From Terriglobia bacterium (GTDB taxonomy: Bacteria > Acidobacteriota > Terriglobia > Terriglobales > Acidobacteriaceae), in NCBI GenBank assembly GCA_020073525.1, contig JAIQFA010000004.1:62001-126000 (forward strand): a stretch of 64,000 nucleotides of DNA. Reading direction: 5' to 3'. A program made the position numbers and the translations under genes. Shown here piece after piece: positions 37,642-48,111 of the stretch (the first letter of the stretch is position 1; the number at the start of each line of letters is the position of its first letter). Below the pieces are notes generated by a model. The model did not search any database, was not told the origin of the DNA, and saw only the letters and a list, made by a program, of their open reading frames with translations.

Positions 37642-40182
37642 TTGAGCCGCTGTGGAGACGCAATGAAGTTACTCTCCGCCCATGTCCTGTTTGCAGGGAT
37701 TGTCGGCGCGGGTTCCATTTTCCTGATGGGCGGGACCGGGCTGTCGCGATCTTCCAGTACGGATCATGCGCCGCCCGCGAGCCAACCTGCGAAGATCACT
37801 GTCGACTATCCGTTCGACGGCTCTGTTTTTCCTCCGGAGATCACGCCTCCCACTTTTCTCTGGCGCGATCCGAGCGAGACCGCGAAACGGTGGGTGATTG
37901 ACGTCTCCTTTGCGGACCACTCGACTGGAATCCGCGTAAACGCGCCCGGCGAGCCCATGCAAATGGGCGTGATCGATCCGCAAACGGGCAATCAGCCGCC
38001 ACAACTGACTCCCGAGCAGGCGGCCACGCGGACGTGGACTCCGGACGCGGACACCTGGTCGAAGATCAAGCGCCAGTCCGTCAAATCGCCGGCAACGATC
38101 GCGGTCAACGGTTTTGCGGACGGCGGTTCAAACCTGCCAGTGTCGAGCGGCAGCGTGACCATTTCCACGTCACTCGATCCCGTCGGCGCTCCCGTTTTCT
38201 ACCGCGATGTCCCACTAATGCTGTCGCCGCGCGCGGAGAACGGCTCGATCCAGCCGCTGCCGCCATCCGCCATTCCCCTCATCAAATGGAAGCTGCGCAA
38301 CATTGGCGAGCCGCAGAGCCGAACGGTGATGGAGAATCTCTACACCTGCGCCAACTGCCATTCGTTTTCGCGCGACGGCAAGACGCTCGGGCTGGATGTC
38401 GATGGACCGAAGAACGACAAGGGATTGTATGCTATCGTCCCGGTGGCCAAAATCATGGCCATCCGCAATCAGGATGTCATCCGCTGGAGTTCCTTTCAGG
38501 AAAACCCTGAAGCCCGGAACTTCGAGCCCGCCGTGAAGCGGTTCGGGTTCATGTCGCAAATCTCGCCCGACGGCCGCTACGTTGTGACATCGATTGGGCC
38601 TCCCGGCGCGGGAAACGCCAATAAGAACGAAAACCCCGACTTCGCGCCCGGGCTCTCGGATCGCCTTTTCAGCACCAACTATATGGACTTCCGCTTCAAC
38701 CAGGTTTTTTATCCGATGCGCGGCATCCTGGTCTGGTACGACCGGAAGGATGGGAAACTGCGGCATCTGCCCGGCGCCGATGACCCGCGGTTTGTGCAAA
38801 CCAGCGCATTTTGGTCGCCGGATGGAAAATACCTGATCTTTAGCCGGGCCGAGGCTCGCGACCCCTATCCGCCTGCCGCGGAGAAGCCCGAGTACGCCAA
38901 TGACCCGAAGGAACCGCAGATCCAATACGACTTGTACCGCATTCCTTTTAATGACGGCAGAGGCGGGAAGGCGGAGCCGGTTGCAGGCGCTTCCGGGAAC
39001 GGCATGAGCAACAACTTCCCCAAGGTGTCTCCGGACGGCCGCTGGATCGTGTTCGTGCAGAACCATAACGGCCTGCTGATGCGCCCCGACAGCAAGCTCT
39101 ACATCGTCCCTTTCGCGGGTGGGACAGCCCGGCTGATGAAATGCAATACGTCGCTGATGAACTCGTGGCACACGTTTTCGCCGAACGGGCGCTGGCTTGC
39201 GTTTTCGTCGAAGGCGCGCTCGCCCTACACGCGGCTCATGCTGACCCACATCGACGCCAACGGCAACGACACTCCTGCGATTCTCGTGGACAACACGACC
39301 GCCGCCAATCGCGCCGTGAATATCCCCGAGTTTGTGAACGTGCCGCCCGACGGCCTGCAAAAGATCGATCCGCAGGCGATGGAGTTTTACAGGTTGTTCA
39401 ACCAGGCCTTCGAGTTCATGGAGAGCAACAAGATGGCCGAAGCCGTTCCGGTGTTGCGCAAGGCTCTGCTACAGGATCCCGACGATGCCCTGGCGCATTA
39501 CGTCCTGGCGACGGCGCTGACTGGAAACGACTCGGAGCGTGAGGCGGTGGAAGAATATCGCAAGGCCTGCGCTCTCGACACTCACCATGCGACCTGGTTC
39601 GCTCACCTCGCGGTGTCGCTGGCGCTAACCGGCGACCTGGACGGGGCCGTGGTCAACTTTCGGAAATCACTGACGCTCGATCCTTCGGTTGCCGGGACGG
39701 AGACGGGTCTGGGAACGGCGCTGTTCGAAAACGGGCAAGCTCAGGAGGGATACGAGCACCTGCGGAAAGCAGTCGACATGGCTCCCGACTTCCCCGATGC
39801 GCACAATCAACTCGGGTGGGAGCTGGCCAAGACGGGACGAATGGACGAGGCCGTCGACCAACTGCAAAAGGCAATCAAACTCCGTCCCACTTCCGTGGAG
39901 TATCGCTTCAATCTGGGTTATGTCCTCGGATTACGCGGGGACAACGCTGGGGCCGTAGCCGCTTTTCAGAAGGCCGTGGAACTTAGCGAAAGCAAAGACT
40001 GGCAGTGCCTCGCCGCGCTGGCGGACGCATACAGCAAGACCGGCCGCAACACCGAGGCCATACAATCCGCACATCAGGCGCTCGATTTGGCCCTCCAGCA
40101 ACATGACGAACAACTGGAGAAGAAGTTGCGGGACGACATCGACCGCTACGAACAAGGTGCCGCAAAAGCGCACCCCCAGTAG
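37642..40182 (+). CDS. PD40/TolB-like beta-propeller plus TPR protein with a CxxCH motif
   Basis: 846 aa; LYTCANCHSFSRDGKTLGLD, repeated SPDGRxxxF motifs, C-terminal TPRs. Confidence 0.8.
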   Translation: MSRCGDAMKLLSAHVLFAGIVGAGSIFLMGGTGLSRSSSTDHAPPASQPAKITVDYPFDGSVFPPEITPPTFLWRDPSETAKRWVIDVSFADHSTGIRVNAPGEPMQMGVIDPQTGNQPPQLTPEQAATRTWTPDADTWSKIKRQSVKSPATIAVNGFADGGSNLPVSSGSVTISTSLDPVGAPVFYRDVPLMLSPRAENGSIQPLPPSAIPLIKWKLRNIGEPQSRTVMENLYTCANCHSFSRDGKTLGLDVDGPKNDKGLYAIVPVAKIMAIRNQDVIRWSSFQENPEARNFEPAVKRFGFMSQISPDGRYVVTSIGPPGAGNANKNENPDFAPGLSDRLFSTNYMDFRFNQVFYPMRGILVWYDRKDGKLRHLPGADDPRFVQTSAFWSPDGKYLIFSRAEARDPYPPAAEKPEYANDPKEPQIQYDLYRIPFNDGRGGKAEPVAGASGNGMSNNFPKVSPDGRWIVFVQNHNGLLMRPDSKLYIVPFAGGTARLMKCNTSLMNSWHTFSPNGRWLAFSSKARSPYTRLMLTHIDANGNDTPAILVDNTTAANRAVNIPEFVNVPPDGLQKIDPQAMEFYRLFNQAFEFMESNKMAEAVPVLRKALLQDPDDALAHYVLATALTGNDSEREAVEEYRKACALDTHHATWFAHLAVSLALTGDLDGAVVNFRKSLTLDPSVAGTETGLGTALFENGQAQEGYEHLRKAVDMAPDFPDAHNQLGWELAKTGRMDEAVDQLQKAIKLRPTSVEYRFNLGYVLGLRGDNAGAVAAFQKAVELSESKDWQCLAALADAYSKTGRNTEAIQSAHQALDLALQQHDEQLEKKLRDDIDRYEQGAAKAHPQ

Positions 40183-40204
40183 GAGGCTCCCGCAGAACGT
40201 GTAC

Positions 40205-40224
40205 AGCGGACACTCCTGTCCGCT
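40205..40224. repeat. palindromic repeat, family B
   Basis: AGCGGACA-CTCC-TGTCCGCT. Confidence 0.75.
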
Positions 40225-40557
40225 GCCTCTGAGTTTGATTTTTTCCAACGAACGCGGTTGGGGGGGCAGATTGTCCCTCTGTGTTCCTTGGGCAAGGGCG
40301 ATTTTGAGGCTGGTGTTACGAATTCCGAACAGAAGACGCGAACCCGTTCAACCGGGAAAGGATTGTTGTACCGTGTCCTGCATCTCTCGCGGCTCTCCGG
40401 CTCTGCCACGACTGCCTTCCCCCTCCGATGTCGCATCGCAGGGCCGTTGAGCTAAGTCCAAGGGAGTAAGGGGTGGGCGTGTTCCGGTTCGCTGCTAGAA
40501 TCCCGAGCTCCTGGCCGACCGTCCCACCCTTTGTTTTTCGAGACGCGGGATCCAGAA

Positions 40558-40640
40558 CAGCGGTCTAGGCAGCGACCACGATCTCTAAGCAAAAAAAAGT
40601 GCCCGAGATTCGCGGGGCATTCTTGTGTTTGGAAGAATCT
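40558..40640 (+). other. vestigial copy of the cspA 3' end and terminator region
   Basis: CGGTCTAGGCAGCGACCACGATCTCTAAGCAAAAAAAAGTGCCCGAGATTCGCGGGGCATTCTTGTGTTTGGAAGA parallels CTGTCTAGGTAGCGACAACGATCTCTAAGTAAAACAAGGTGCCCGGGATTCGCAGGAATCCCGGGCATTTTCGCGTCTGGAGGA at 37475. Confidence 0.8.
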
Positions 40641-40729
40641 GCACATCCTCACCCAACCCGCGTAGGCCCGGACGCAAGTTCACCTCCAAACAGAGGACGA
40701 GGGCGTCAGTCCGTGCATGGTTCGGATTT

Positions 40730-40756
40730 AACTGAGAGCTAACAGCTGAGAGCTAA
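40730..40756 (+). repeat. period-7 array, heptamer family
   Basis: TGAGAGC TAACAGC TGAGAGC TAAATC, overlapping the 3' end of the RMD1-like gene. Confidence 0.8.
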
Positions 40757-41949
40757 ATCGGCATGCTCCCCTTAAACAGCCAGATCAAATCAATGATCAG
40801 AATAATCACCACCATCAGCTCCAGCACAAACGCGCGGCTCTGGTGGAACTGGTCGACCATGAAGCGGTAGAGCTCTTCGGCGGTGTGGACTTTCTGGTTG
40901 ACCAGGTTTTTGTAATCGCTCACACCGATCTTTGACGCGGCCACTTTGTAGAGGCGCGCGGAGAACATGTCGCTCAGGAACTTGATGGCGTTGTCGGCGC
41001 GCTCGGTCAGTTCGTCCACATCGAGCAGGACGGTATGCAATCGGTTAGCACGTTTCGCGGTGCGCCAGCGTGCCCAGATGCCGGTCGAGCCGTGGTCCAT
41101 GAAATCGTAGACGCTTTGCAGTTCGCGCGTCAGCAGTTCGTCGTAGTGCCGGAATTCGAGAAGCTGCGAGTTGGCATATTCGAGCAGTTGGATAACGGTT
41201 TCCGCGCCTCCCGCCGAGTCGTAGAGAAACGCTCCGTTCCAGCTGATCACGGCCAGGTCGTTTGGGTAGTAGGAAATTTTCGACTGCATGATTTCCTGCT
41301 GCTCGCCGTCGGAGAGCGGCATGTTCTCGCCGCGCACGATCTGGGCGATGCGTCCACCCTGGGCCGCGAGCAGTTCGGCCGCTGACGGATTGCCGGCGAT
41401 GTCGCGCACATGGAAGACGAAATAGTCTTCGTGCAGCCAGGTGTCGTAGAGCTTGACCAACGCGGGCCGGGCGCGCTCGATTTTCTCCTTGACGATTTTC
41501 TGGGCGAAGCTGGTGAAGTCGGTATCCCAAACCCAGCGACCGGCGAGGCGGACCAACGTGTCCCAGTCTCCAGAAAAGGGCAGCTCAAAGACGACGCTCA
41601 GCACCCCGTAATCGTAGTACTTGATTTGGACGTCGAGGCGCTCTCCACTTTCCAGAACCAACGGTTCGACCGGCTCGACCACCGGAGGCCGTTGGAAGCG
41701 GACGTATCCGGGAGCTGGGTGCTTGAAGCTGGCCTCCTGTCGGCGGGCTCCGAAGATGTCGCGGAGGGCATCGAGTTTAATCTCTTCGCAAACGTCGAAC
41801 TGAATCAGCACCAGGACCGAGCCTTGCAGTGTTATGTTCTGAGCGATCGACTGCCCCGGCATGGGCGCCGTAAGGGTTGGATTTGCGGTTTCCATAGATT
41901 TCAGCTTTCTTCCAACTTCAAAGCGCACGCGGCGTGGTCCGAGGTACAT
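40753..41949 (-). CDS. RMD1/DUF155-like protein with C-terminal TM segment
   Basis: 398 aa; C-terminal ELMVVIILIIDLIWLFKGSMPI; LLDVDELTERADNAIKFLSDMFSARLYKVAASKIGVSDYKNLVNQK. Confidence 0.65.
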   Translation of the reverse strand: MYLGPRRVRFEVGRKLKSMETANPTLTAPMPGQSIAQNITLQGSVLVLIQFDVCEEIKLDALRDIFGARRQEASFKHPAPGYVRFQRPPVVEPVEPLVLESGERLDVQIKYYDYGVLSVVFELPFSGDWDTLVRLAGRWVWDTDFTSFAQKIVKEKIERARPALVKLYDTWLHEDYFVFHVRDIAGNPSAAELLAAQGGRIAQIVRGENMPLSDGEQQEIMQSKISYYPNDLAVISWNGAFLYDSAGGAETVIQLLEYANSQLLEFRHYDELLTRELQSVYDFMDHGSTGIWARWRTAKRANRLHTVLLDVDELTERADNAIKFLSDMFSARLYKVAASKIGVSDYKNLVNQKVHTAEELYRFMVDQFHQSRAFVLELMVVIILIIDLIWLFKGSMPI

Positions 41950-42094
41950 CGGGGACCGAAGGCCGCAACGAGGAGGCCTAGTATCTATCTATTGTCCCAG
42001 AAACAGGGCAGGATGGGCAGGTGATTGATAAGTCGTTTACTGTCAACGTCTTACGTCTTGCCGCACAAAGGGCTCGGCGCTGGTCGCGGCCGTT

Positions 42095-42114
42095 CGCGGA
42101 CAGGAGTGTCCGCG
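42095..42114. repeat. palindromic repeat, family B (inverted relative to 40205)
   Basis: CGCGGACA-GGAG-TGTCCGCG. Confidence 0.75.
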
Positions 42115-42124
42115 CCACACAGGC

Positions 42125-45100
42125 TTAGCGTTTCTTGGCTAAGGCCAACAACAATGCGGCCCCCGCCGCGACCCCTGCCACCGCGAGCCCGGTACGCTTC
42201 ATCGACTTCTGGACCGCCGCCTCGTGCGGTCGCACCCAGGCATCTTCGGGATAATGCTGCGGCGCGGGATCGAACATCGGGAAGCCTTCGGGGGTTTCGG
42301 TGGCTTCGCGCAGCGCCATTTGGAGAACTTCGGCGAGGTGGAGCGCGTGGCGATCCGTTTCCTGAGCGATCTGCTCTCGGCAGCTAAAACCGTCGGCCAC
42401 AATCAGCCAGTCGGTGGGAGCCTGGCGGACGGCGGGCAGTAGTTCGAGTTCACCAATACTTTTCGAAATCTCGTATTTCTCTTTCTCGAAGCCGAATGCT
42501 CCAGCCATGCCGCAGCATCCCGGAGCGGGCGCGGTGAAATTGACGCCCATGCGCTCCAGCACTGACTGCTCGGCGGTCATCTTCATGATGGCCTTGTGAT
42601 GGCAATGCCCGTGGATGAGCGCTCGGCGCGGCAGTTTGGGGAGCGGAAAATCCTTGGCACGCTGCTCCAGGAATTCGCTGAGCAGGAAGACTTGTTTCGA
42701 AAGCGCTTGGGCACGCTCGTCTTTGGGAAAAAGGTTCGTCAGTTCATCGCGGAAGACGCTGGCGCAGCTCGGTTCGAGAACGACGATCGGCGTCGCAGCT
42801 TCAATTTCCGGCTCCAGCTCGTCCATGATCGCGAGCAGCAGGCGCTTGGCGCGGTCGAGCATGCCAACGTCGTACAGCGGGCGTCCGCAGCACAGGTGGG
42901 CACGCGGAACAGTGACGTCGAATCCGGCGGCTTCGAGCACCTCGGCGGCGGCGCGGGCAGTTGAGGGAAGGAAGTGGTTGTTGAAGGTGTCAGCCCACAG
43001 GAGCACGGGGCTCGCCTCGCGGAGCTTTGCTCCGCTGGACGAACGAATGCGTCCGTCCCCACGTGGGTACTGCCTCTCCCACCATTGTTTGAAGGTTTCT
43101 GGGGCAAACGCCGGGATGCGGCGGTGGGTGTGGATTCCGCCCGCCAGCTTCGCCAAGTCGCGCAGGCCCGGGAGTTGCGTCGTGAGATTCACTAGGCCGG
43201 GCACATGCGAGGCGGCGCGGACCCACAGGTCAAAATTCGAGAGGGCCAGCGCATTCAGCGGACGGCGGTTGGTTTCGTAGTAGTGCGACAGGAACTCCGC
43301 TTTGTAGGTGGCGACATCGACGCCGACCGGGCAATCGCTTTTGCAGCCTTTGCAGGAGAGGCAGAGGTCGAGCGATTCTTTGATGGCTTCGTTCTGCCAG
43401 CCGTCTTTGATGACGTCGCCTTTCGTCATTTCCCAGAGCAGGTGGGCGCGGCCGCGGGTGGAGTGCTGTTCGTCGCGCGTGACCCGGTAGCTGGGACACA
43501 TGACTCCGCCTTCTTCGCGGCGGCACTTGCCGACTCCCACGCAGCGCAGAGTGGCCGCTGCCAAGCTGCCGTGGTCATCGGGAAACTTGAAATGCGTCTC
43601 AGGCTGCCATGGATCATAGCCCGCTCCAAGCCGGAGATTTTCATCGAGACGGTAGGGCTCGATGAGTTTGCCCGGGTTCATTTTCCAATCGGGATCCCAG
43701 AGCGATTTGAACTCGCGGAAAGCCTGCATGAGTTCAGGCCCAAACATCTTGGGAAGAAGTTCGGCGCGCGCCTGGCCGTCTCCATGTTCGCCGGAGAGCG
43801 AACCGCCGTAGCGGACGACAAGATCGGCGGCCTCTTCCATGAACTGGCGAAACTTGCGCACGCCCTCTTCCGATTCGAGATCGTAGTCCATGCGGGTGTG
43901 CACGCAGGCGTGGCCGAAGTGTCCGTAGAACGAACCACCATAGTGGAAGGCCTGCATCAGACTCCGCAACTCGCGCAGGTAGGCGCCAAGTTTCTCGGGC
44001 GCGACTGCGGAATCTTCGAAGCCTTCCCAATGCAGCGGTTGGCCGGGTACGTGGGAAGTCACGCCCAGACTGGACTCGCGGACATCCCAGATGCGCCGCG
44101 CCTGACGCGCGTCGACGAAGAGGTGCATGTTGGGCGGAGCAGCGGAGCGATCGAGAACCTCCATGAGGTGCCGCGCCTGAGCTTCGGCTTCGTCGGCCGT
44201 CGTTGCGCCAAACTCGACCATCAGCCAGCCAGCGCCTTCCGGCAACATTGCAAGGCCTTCGAGATTCACGCCTTTGCGGCGGCTGGCGTTGACCATGATG
44301 TCGTCAAAACCTTCGAGGCCGATGGGACGGTGCTCCATGATCTGCGGGACGTGGTCGGCGCACTGATAAATGTCGGGCCATCCGATGACGAGTAGCACGC
44401 GCGAGGGCGGACTCTCCACCAGGCGGCAGGTGGCTTCCAAGACCGTGACGCAGGTGCCTTCGGAGCCGACCAGCGCGCGGGCCACGTGAAACCCGCTTTC
44501 AGGCAGAAGGTGGTTGAGGTTGTATCCGGAAACGCGACGCGGAATGTTGGGGAACCGGCGGCGGACCTGCTCGCCGTAGCGGTCGGCCAGGGATTTGAGC
44601 CCGGCGTAGATTTCGGCGCGGCGTCCACCTTCGCGGATGAGGCGGTCGAAGTCTTCGGCACTGGTCGCGCCCACGTGCATGCGCTGCCCGCCGTAGGTGA
44701 GGACTTCGAGGGACTCGATGTTGTCGTCCGTCTTGCCGGCCATGATCGAGTGGACACCGCAGGAGTTGTTGCCGATCATACCTCCGAGGGTGCAGCGGTC
44801 GTGAGTGGCGGGATCGGGCGCGAAGGTGAGGTGATGCTTCTCGGCGGCGGCGCGGAGAGTGTCGAGGACAACGCCGGGCTCAACGCGCGCGATGCGACGC
44901 TCGGGATCAATTTCGAGGATGGCCGTCATGTACTTCGAAAAGTCGAGGATGACGGCGGCATTGCAGCATTGTCCGGCAAGTGCGGTGCCTCCGCCGCGCG
45001 CGAGCAGCGGAGCGCGATGCTCGCGGCAGAGGGCGACGGCGGCGAGGACATCTTCTTTGTCGCGCGGGATTACGACGCCAATTGGAACTTGGCGATAATT

Positions 45101-45241
45101 GGAACCATCAGTCGCGTAGAGTGCGCGGCTGCCCGAGTCGAAGCGAACTTCTCCCCGAAGGTGGCGGCGTAGAGCGGCTTCGAGCGCAATCGCGTCAAGC
45201 TGCGCGGCGCGGGCCGGAGGTGGGGCGATGTCTTGGGGCAT
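42125..45241 (-). CDS. FAD-binding oxidase/dehydrogenase fused to Fe-S/CCG domain (D-lactate/glycolate dehydrogenase-like)
   Basis: 1038 aa; PLLARGGGTALAGQCCNAAVILD, GSLSGEHGDGQARAELLPKMFG, LCLSCKGCKSDCPVGVD, C-terminal HCHHKAI / CCGMAGAFG. Confidence 0.92.
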   Translation of the reverse strand: MPQDIAPPPARAAQLDAIALEAALRRHLRGEVRFDSGSRALYATDGSNYRQVPIGVVIPRDKEDVLAAVALCREHRAPLLARGGGTALAGQCCNAAVILDFSKYMTAILEIDPERRIARVEPGVVLDTLRAAAEKHHLTFAPDPATHDRCTLGGMIGNNSCGVHSIMAGKTDDNIESLEVLTYGGQRMHVGATSAEDFDRLIREGGRRAEIYAGLKSLADRYGEQVRRRFPNIPRRVSGYNLNHLLPESGFHVARALVGSEGTCVTVLEATCRLVESPPSRVLLVIGWPDIYQCADHVPQIMEHRPIGLEGFDDIMVNASRRKGVNLEGLAMLPEGAGWLMVEFGATTADEAEAQARHLMEVLDRSAAPPNMHLFVDARQARRIWDVRESSLGVTSHVPGQPLHWEGFEDSAVAPEKLGAYLRELRSLMQAFHYGGSFYGHFGHACVHTRMDYDLESEEGVRKFRQFMEEAADLVVRYGGSLSGEHGDGQARAELLPKMFGPELMQAFREFKSLWDPDWKMNPGKLIEPYRLDENLRLGAGYDPWQPETHFKFPDDHGSLAAATLRCVGVGKCRREEGGVMCPSYRVTRDEQHSTRGRAHLLWEMTKGDVIKDGWQNEAIKESLDLCLSCKGCKSDCPVGVDVATYKAEFLSHYYETNRRPLNALALSNFDLWVRAASHVPGLVNLTTQLPGLRDLAKLAGGIHTHRRIPAFAPETFKQWWERQYPRGDGRIRSSSGAKLREASPVLLWADTFNNHFLPSTARAAAEVLEAAGFDVTVPRAHLCCGRPLYDVGMLDRAKRLLLAIMDELEPEIEAATPIVVLEPSCASVFRDELTNLFPKDERAQALSKQVFLLSEFLEQRAKDFPLPKLPRRALIHGHCHHKAIMKMTAEQSVLERMGVNFTAPAPGCCGMAGAFGFEKEKYEISKSIGELELLPAVRQAPTDWLIVADGFSCREQIAQETDRHALHLAEVLQMALREATETPEGFPMFDPAPQHYPEDAWVRPHEAAVQKSMKRTGLAVAGVAAGAALLLALAKKR

Positions 45242-45315
45242 AGGGTACAGAACATCTTCGAGGATGCGGACGCTGCGCGCAAGGGGATTGCGTCTTGTCG
45301 AGTACTACCCCGTGC

Positions 45316-45380
45316 GCCCCTGTGTCCTCTGTGGTTGAAAAGATCTCTACCACAGGGGGCACAGAGGTTCACAGGGGAAA
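45316..45380. repeat. palindromic repeat, family C (CCACAGAGG-type)
   Basis: CCCCTGTGTCCTCTGTGGTTGAAAAGATCTCTACCACAGGGGGCACAGAGGTTCACAGGGG. Confidence 0.8.
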
Positions 45381-45395
45381 GCACATGAAATCTTG

Positions 45396-45695
45396 TTACC
45401 GCCAGGATCGAGTGAGGTAGTCCGCTAGAGACAGCGATACCAGAATGGCGAGGAAGAAGAATCCGGAGACGACTACGGCTCCGGTCAGCTTCTCGCTCGC
45501 GCCTTTGACGTGCATGAAGAAGAGCACCACTAGCGTCGCCTTAATGGTGGCGATGAGGAGCGCAACGACGGGGTTGAACGGGCCTAGGTTCACGAAGGCT
45601 GCACCGACGGTGGTCGCCGTCAGGATGAGCAAGCCTATGCCAATGGCTATGTAAAAGCCCTGCGAGTGACTCGTGTGTTCTTCGTGTTCCGACAT
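45396..45695 (-). CDS. cytochrome c oxidase subunit IV family protein
   Basis: 99 aa, three TM segments; ALLIATIKATLVVLFFMHVKGASEKL. Confidence 0.82.
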   Translation of the reverse strand: MSEHEEHTSHSQGFYIAIGIGLLILTATTVGAAFVNLGPFNPVVALLIATIKATLVVLFFMHVKGASEKLTGAVVVSGFFFLAILVSLSLADYLTRSWR

Positions 45696-45700
45696 AAAGA

Positions 45701-45733
45701 AGTTCTCAGTTCTCAGCTGTCAGTTCTCAGTCA
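45701..45733 (-). repeat. period-7 array, heptamer family
   Basis: Minus strand: TGAGAAC TGACAGC TGAGAAC TGAGAAC, filling most of the ctaE/subunit IV gap. Confidence 0.85.
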
Positions 45734-45738
45734 CCCCG

Positions 45739-46461
45739 TCAGGAGTGGCGGCTTATCAAATACAGCAACGGGAATAGATAAATCCAAATGATATCGACCA
45801 GGTGCCAGTACAAGCCGGCGTTTTCTATCGGAGTAAAGTAGCCGGGCGAGTAATGTCCCTTCCACGCAAAGACCGCCAACACGCTAAACAGTCCGCAGCC
45901 AATGATCATGTGCAGGGCGTGCATGCCAGTCATGGCGAAGTAGAGCGAGAAAAAGAGTTCTGCTTCCTTCCCGTTCACCGGGATCTGCTTGCCATTGTCG
46001 TCGAAGGTGTCCGTGAAATTGAAGGTTGCTCCGGGCACGTGGTGCTTCTCGAATTTCTCAGCGTACTCAAAACCCTTGACCACCAAGAAGGTCATGCCCA
46101 GCAGAATGGTCACGACCAGGTAGCCGACCAGCAGCGCGCGCTTGCCTGCCTCCGCCGCTTTCACCGCCAAGACCACCGTCAGAGAACTGACGATCAGCAC
46201 CGCCGTGTTGAACGCTCCGAGCTTAATGCTGAGCTGCTGGCTTCCGGCCGCAAAGGCATTGAAGTGCTGGACGCGGTAGATCAGGTAGGCGCAGAACATG
46301 CCGCCGAAGAACATGATTTCGGTCACCAGGAACAGCCACATGCCAAGCGAGGCGGCGTTCTTCTGTTGCTGAGCATCGGAGAAATGGTGCAGCAGCGCAG
46401 GATTGTGAACTTCGTGTTCCATGGTCGTGACTGAACCAGTGGTTGCTTGGCTATCGTGCAA
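45739..46461 (-). CDS. ctaE: cytochrome c oxidase subunit III
   Basis: 240 aa; [58 protein letters not shown]. Confidence 0.95.
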   Translation of the reverse strand: MHDSQATTGSVTTMEHEVHNPALLHHFSDAQQQKNAASLGMWLFLVTEIMFFGGMFCAYLIYRVQHFNAFAAGSQQLSIKLGAFNTAVLIVSSLTVVLAVKAAEAGKRALLVGYLVVTILLGMTFLVVKGFEYAEKFEKHHVPGATFNFTDTFDDNGKQIPVNGKEAELFFSLYFAMTGMHALHMIIGCGLFSVLAVFAWKGHYSPGYFTPIENAGLYWHLVDIIWIYLFPLLYLISRHS

Positions 46462-48109
46462 CGGGAGCCTCCAGTTCCTTGGCTGGGATCTCGTCGTAGT
46501 TGTAGGCTTCCCAGGTCACCACCGGCGTCTCGTCAAAGTTGAAGGTGGTCGGCGGCGACGCGGTCTTCCACTCCAGGCCGGCGGCGTTCCACGGATTGGC
46601 ATCGGCGATGGGGCCGTATTTTAGCGACCACAGGAAGTAGATCATCGGCAGCAGATAGCCGACGGCCAGCACGCTGGCGCCCGCGGTCGAGAGCACGTTG
46701 AGCACCTGGAACTCCGGTGGATACTGCCAGTAGCGGCGCGGCATGCCGACGTAACCAAGAATGAATTGCGGGAAGAACGTCAGGTTGAAGCCGACGAACA
46801 CCAGCAGCGCCGACAGCTTGGCCCAGCCTTCGGGATACATGCGTCCGGTGATTTTCGGCCACCAGAAATGCATGCCTCCCAGATACCCCATCAAGACGCC
46901 ACCTACCATGACGTAGTGGAAGTGAGCGACCACGAAATAGGTATCAGTAACGTGAACGTCGATGCCCAAGGTGGCGAGAAAGAGCCCCGTTAAGCCGCCA
47001 ATGGTGAAGAGCCCGATAAAGCCGAAAGCATAGAGCATGGGCGTGGCGTAAGAAATCGATCCCTTGTAGAGCGTCGCGGTCCAGTTGAAGACTTTGACCG
47101 CCGAGGGCACGCCGATGAAGAAAGTCAGAAACGAAAAGATCATCGCGGCATAGAGCGAGATGCCGGCGACGAACATGTGATGCGCCCACACCAGGAATCC
47201 CAGGACTGCAATGGCGATACTCGACAGCGCTACAAAGTTGTAACCGAAGATGCGCTTGCGTGCGAAGCAGGCAATGAGTTCGCTGATCACACCCATCGAA
47301 GGCAGGATCATAATGTAGACGGCGGGATGCGAGTAGAACCAGAACAGGTGCTGGAACAGGAGAGGATCGCCACCCAGCCTGGGATCAAAGATCCCGAGAT
47401 GGAAAAGGCGCTCGACGGCCACCAGCACGATGGTGATGGCGACCACTGGCGTGCCCAGGATCATGATGAGGCTGGTAGCGTAGTTCGCCCAGATAAACAG
47501 CGGCAGGCGGCTCCAGGTAAGGCCGGGCGCGCGCATCCGGTGGACGGTGACAATGAAGTTGAGTCCGGTGAAAATCGAGGAGAAGCCGGCAATGAAGACT
47601 GCGAGTCCGGCCTCGACGATCTTGGTGTTGGTGTACTCCGTGCTGAAGGGGCTGTAGAAAGTCCAACCCGTGTCGACGCCGCCGGTCAACATGACGTGCG
47701 TGATCATGATGCCGCCAATCGCGTAGAGATACCAACTGAGCAGGTTGATGCGCGGGAAGGCAAGATCTTTGGCGCCGATCATGAGCGGCACCAGAAAGTT
47801 CCCGAGTACAGCCGGCACGACCGGGATCAGAAAGAAGAACACCATGATCATGCCGTGCATAGTGAACACCTTGTTATAGGTGTCGGCATGCATGAGGTCG
47901 CCTTGGGGCGTGAGCAGTTCGAGCCGGATGAGCATGGCAAAGAAGCCGCCGAGAAAGAAGAACGCCGTCACCGAAATCAGATAGAGGATCGCGATCCGCT
48001 TATGGTCGGTGGTCAACAGCCAGGACTTGAGCGTGTGCCCGTTGTTGAGATAGTTCAGCTTCGGAGTCTGAGCCGGAGCCTGATTCGCCGGAATTACTGT
48101 ACTCGCCAT
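46451..48109 (-). CDS. ctaD: cytochrome c oxidase subunit I
   Basis: 552 aa; [72 protein letters not shown]. Confidence 0.97.
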   Translation of the reverse strand: MASTVIPANQAPAQTPKLNYLNNGHTLKSWLLTTDHKRIAILYLISVTAFFFLGGFFAMLIRLELLTPQGDLMHADTYNKVFTMHGMIMVFFFLIPVVPAVLGNFLVPLMIGAKDLAFPRINLLSWYLYAIGGIMITHVMLTGGVDTGWTFYSPFSTEYTNTKIVEAGLAVFIAGFSSIFTGLNFIVTVHRMRAPGLTWSRLPLFIWANYATSLIMILGTPVVAITIVLVAVERLFHLGIFDPRLGGDPLLFQHLFWFYSHPAVYIMILPSMGVISELIACFARKRIFGYNFVALSSIAIAVLGFLVWAHHMFVAGISLYAAMIFSFLTFFIGVPSAVKVFNWTATLYKGSISYATPMLYAFGFIGLFTIGGLTGLFLATLGIDVHVTDTYFVVAHFHYVMVGGVLMGYLGGMHFWWPKITGRMYPEGWAKLSALLVFVGFNLTFFPQFILGYVGMPRRYWQYPPEFQVLNVLSTAGASVLAVGYLLPMIYFLWSLKYGPIADANPWNAAGLEWKTASPPTTFNFDETPVVTWEAYNYDEIPAKELEAPVAR

Positions 48110-48111
48110 GA

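Noticed and set aside
38215-39360. 381-aa minus-strand ORF
   Set aside because: Antisense to the PD40/TPR protein; no motifs.
43205-44395. 396-aa plus-strand ORF
   Set aside because: Antisense to the FAD/Fe-S oxidoreductase; no motifs.
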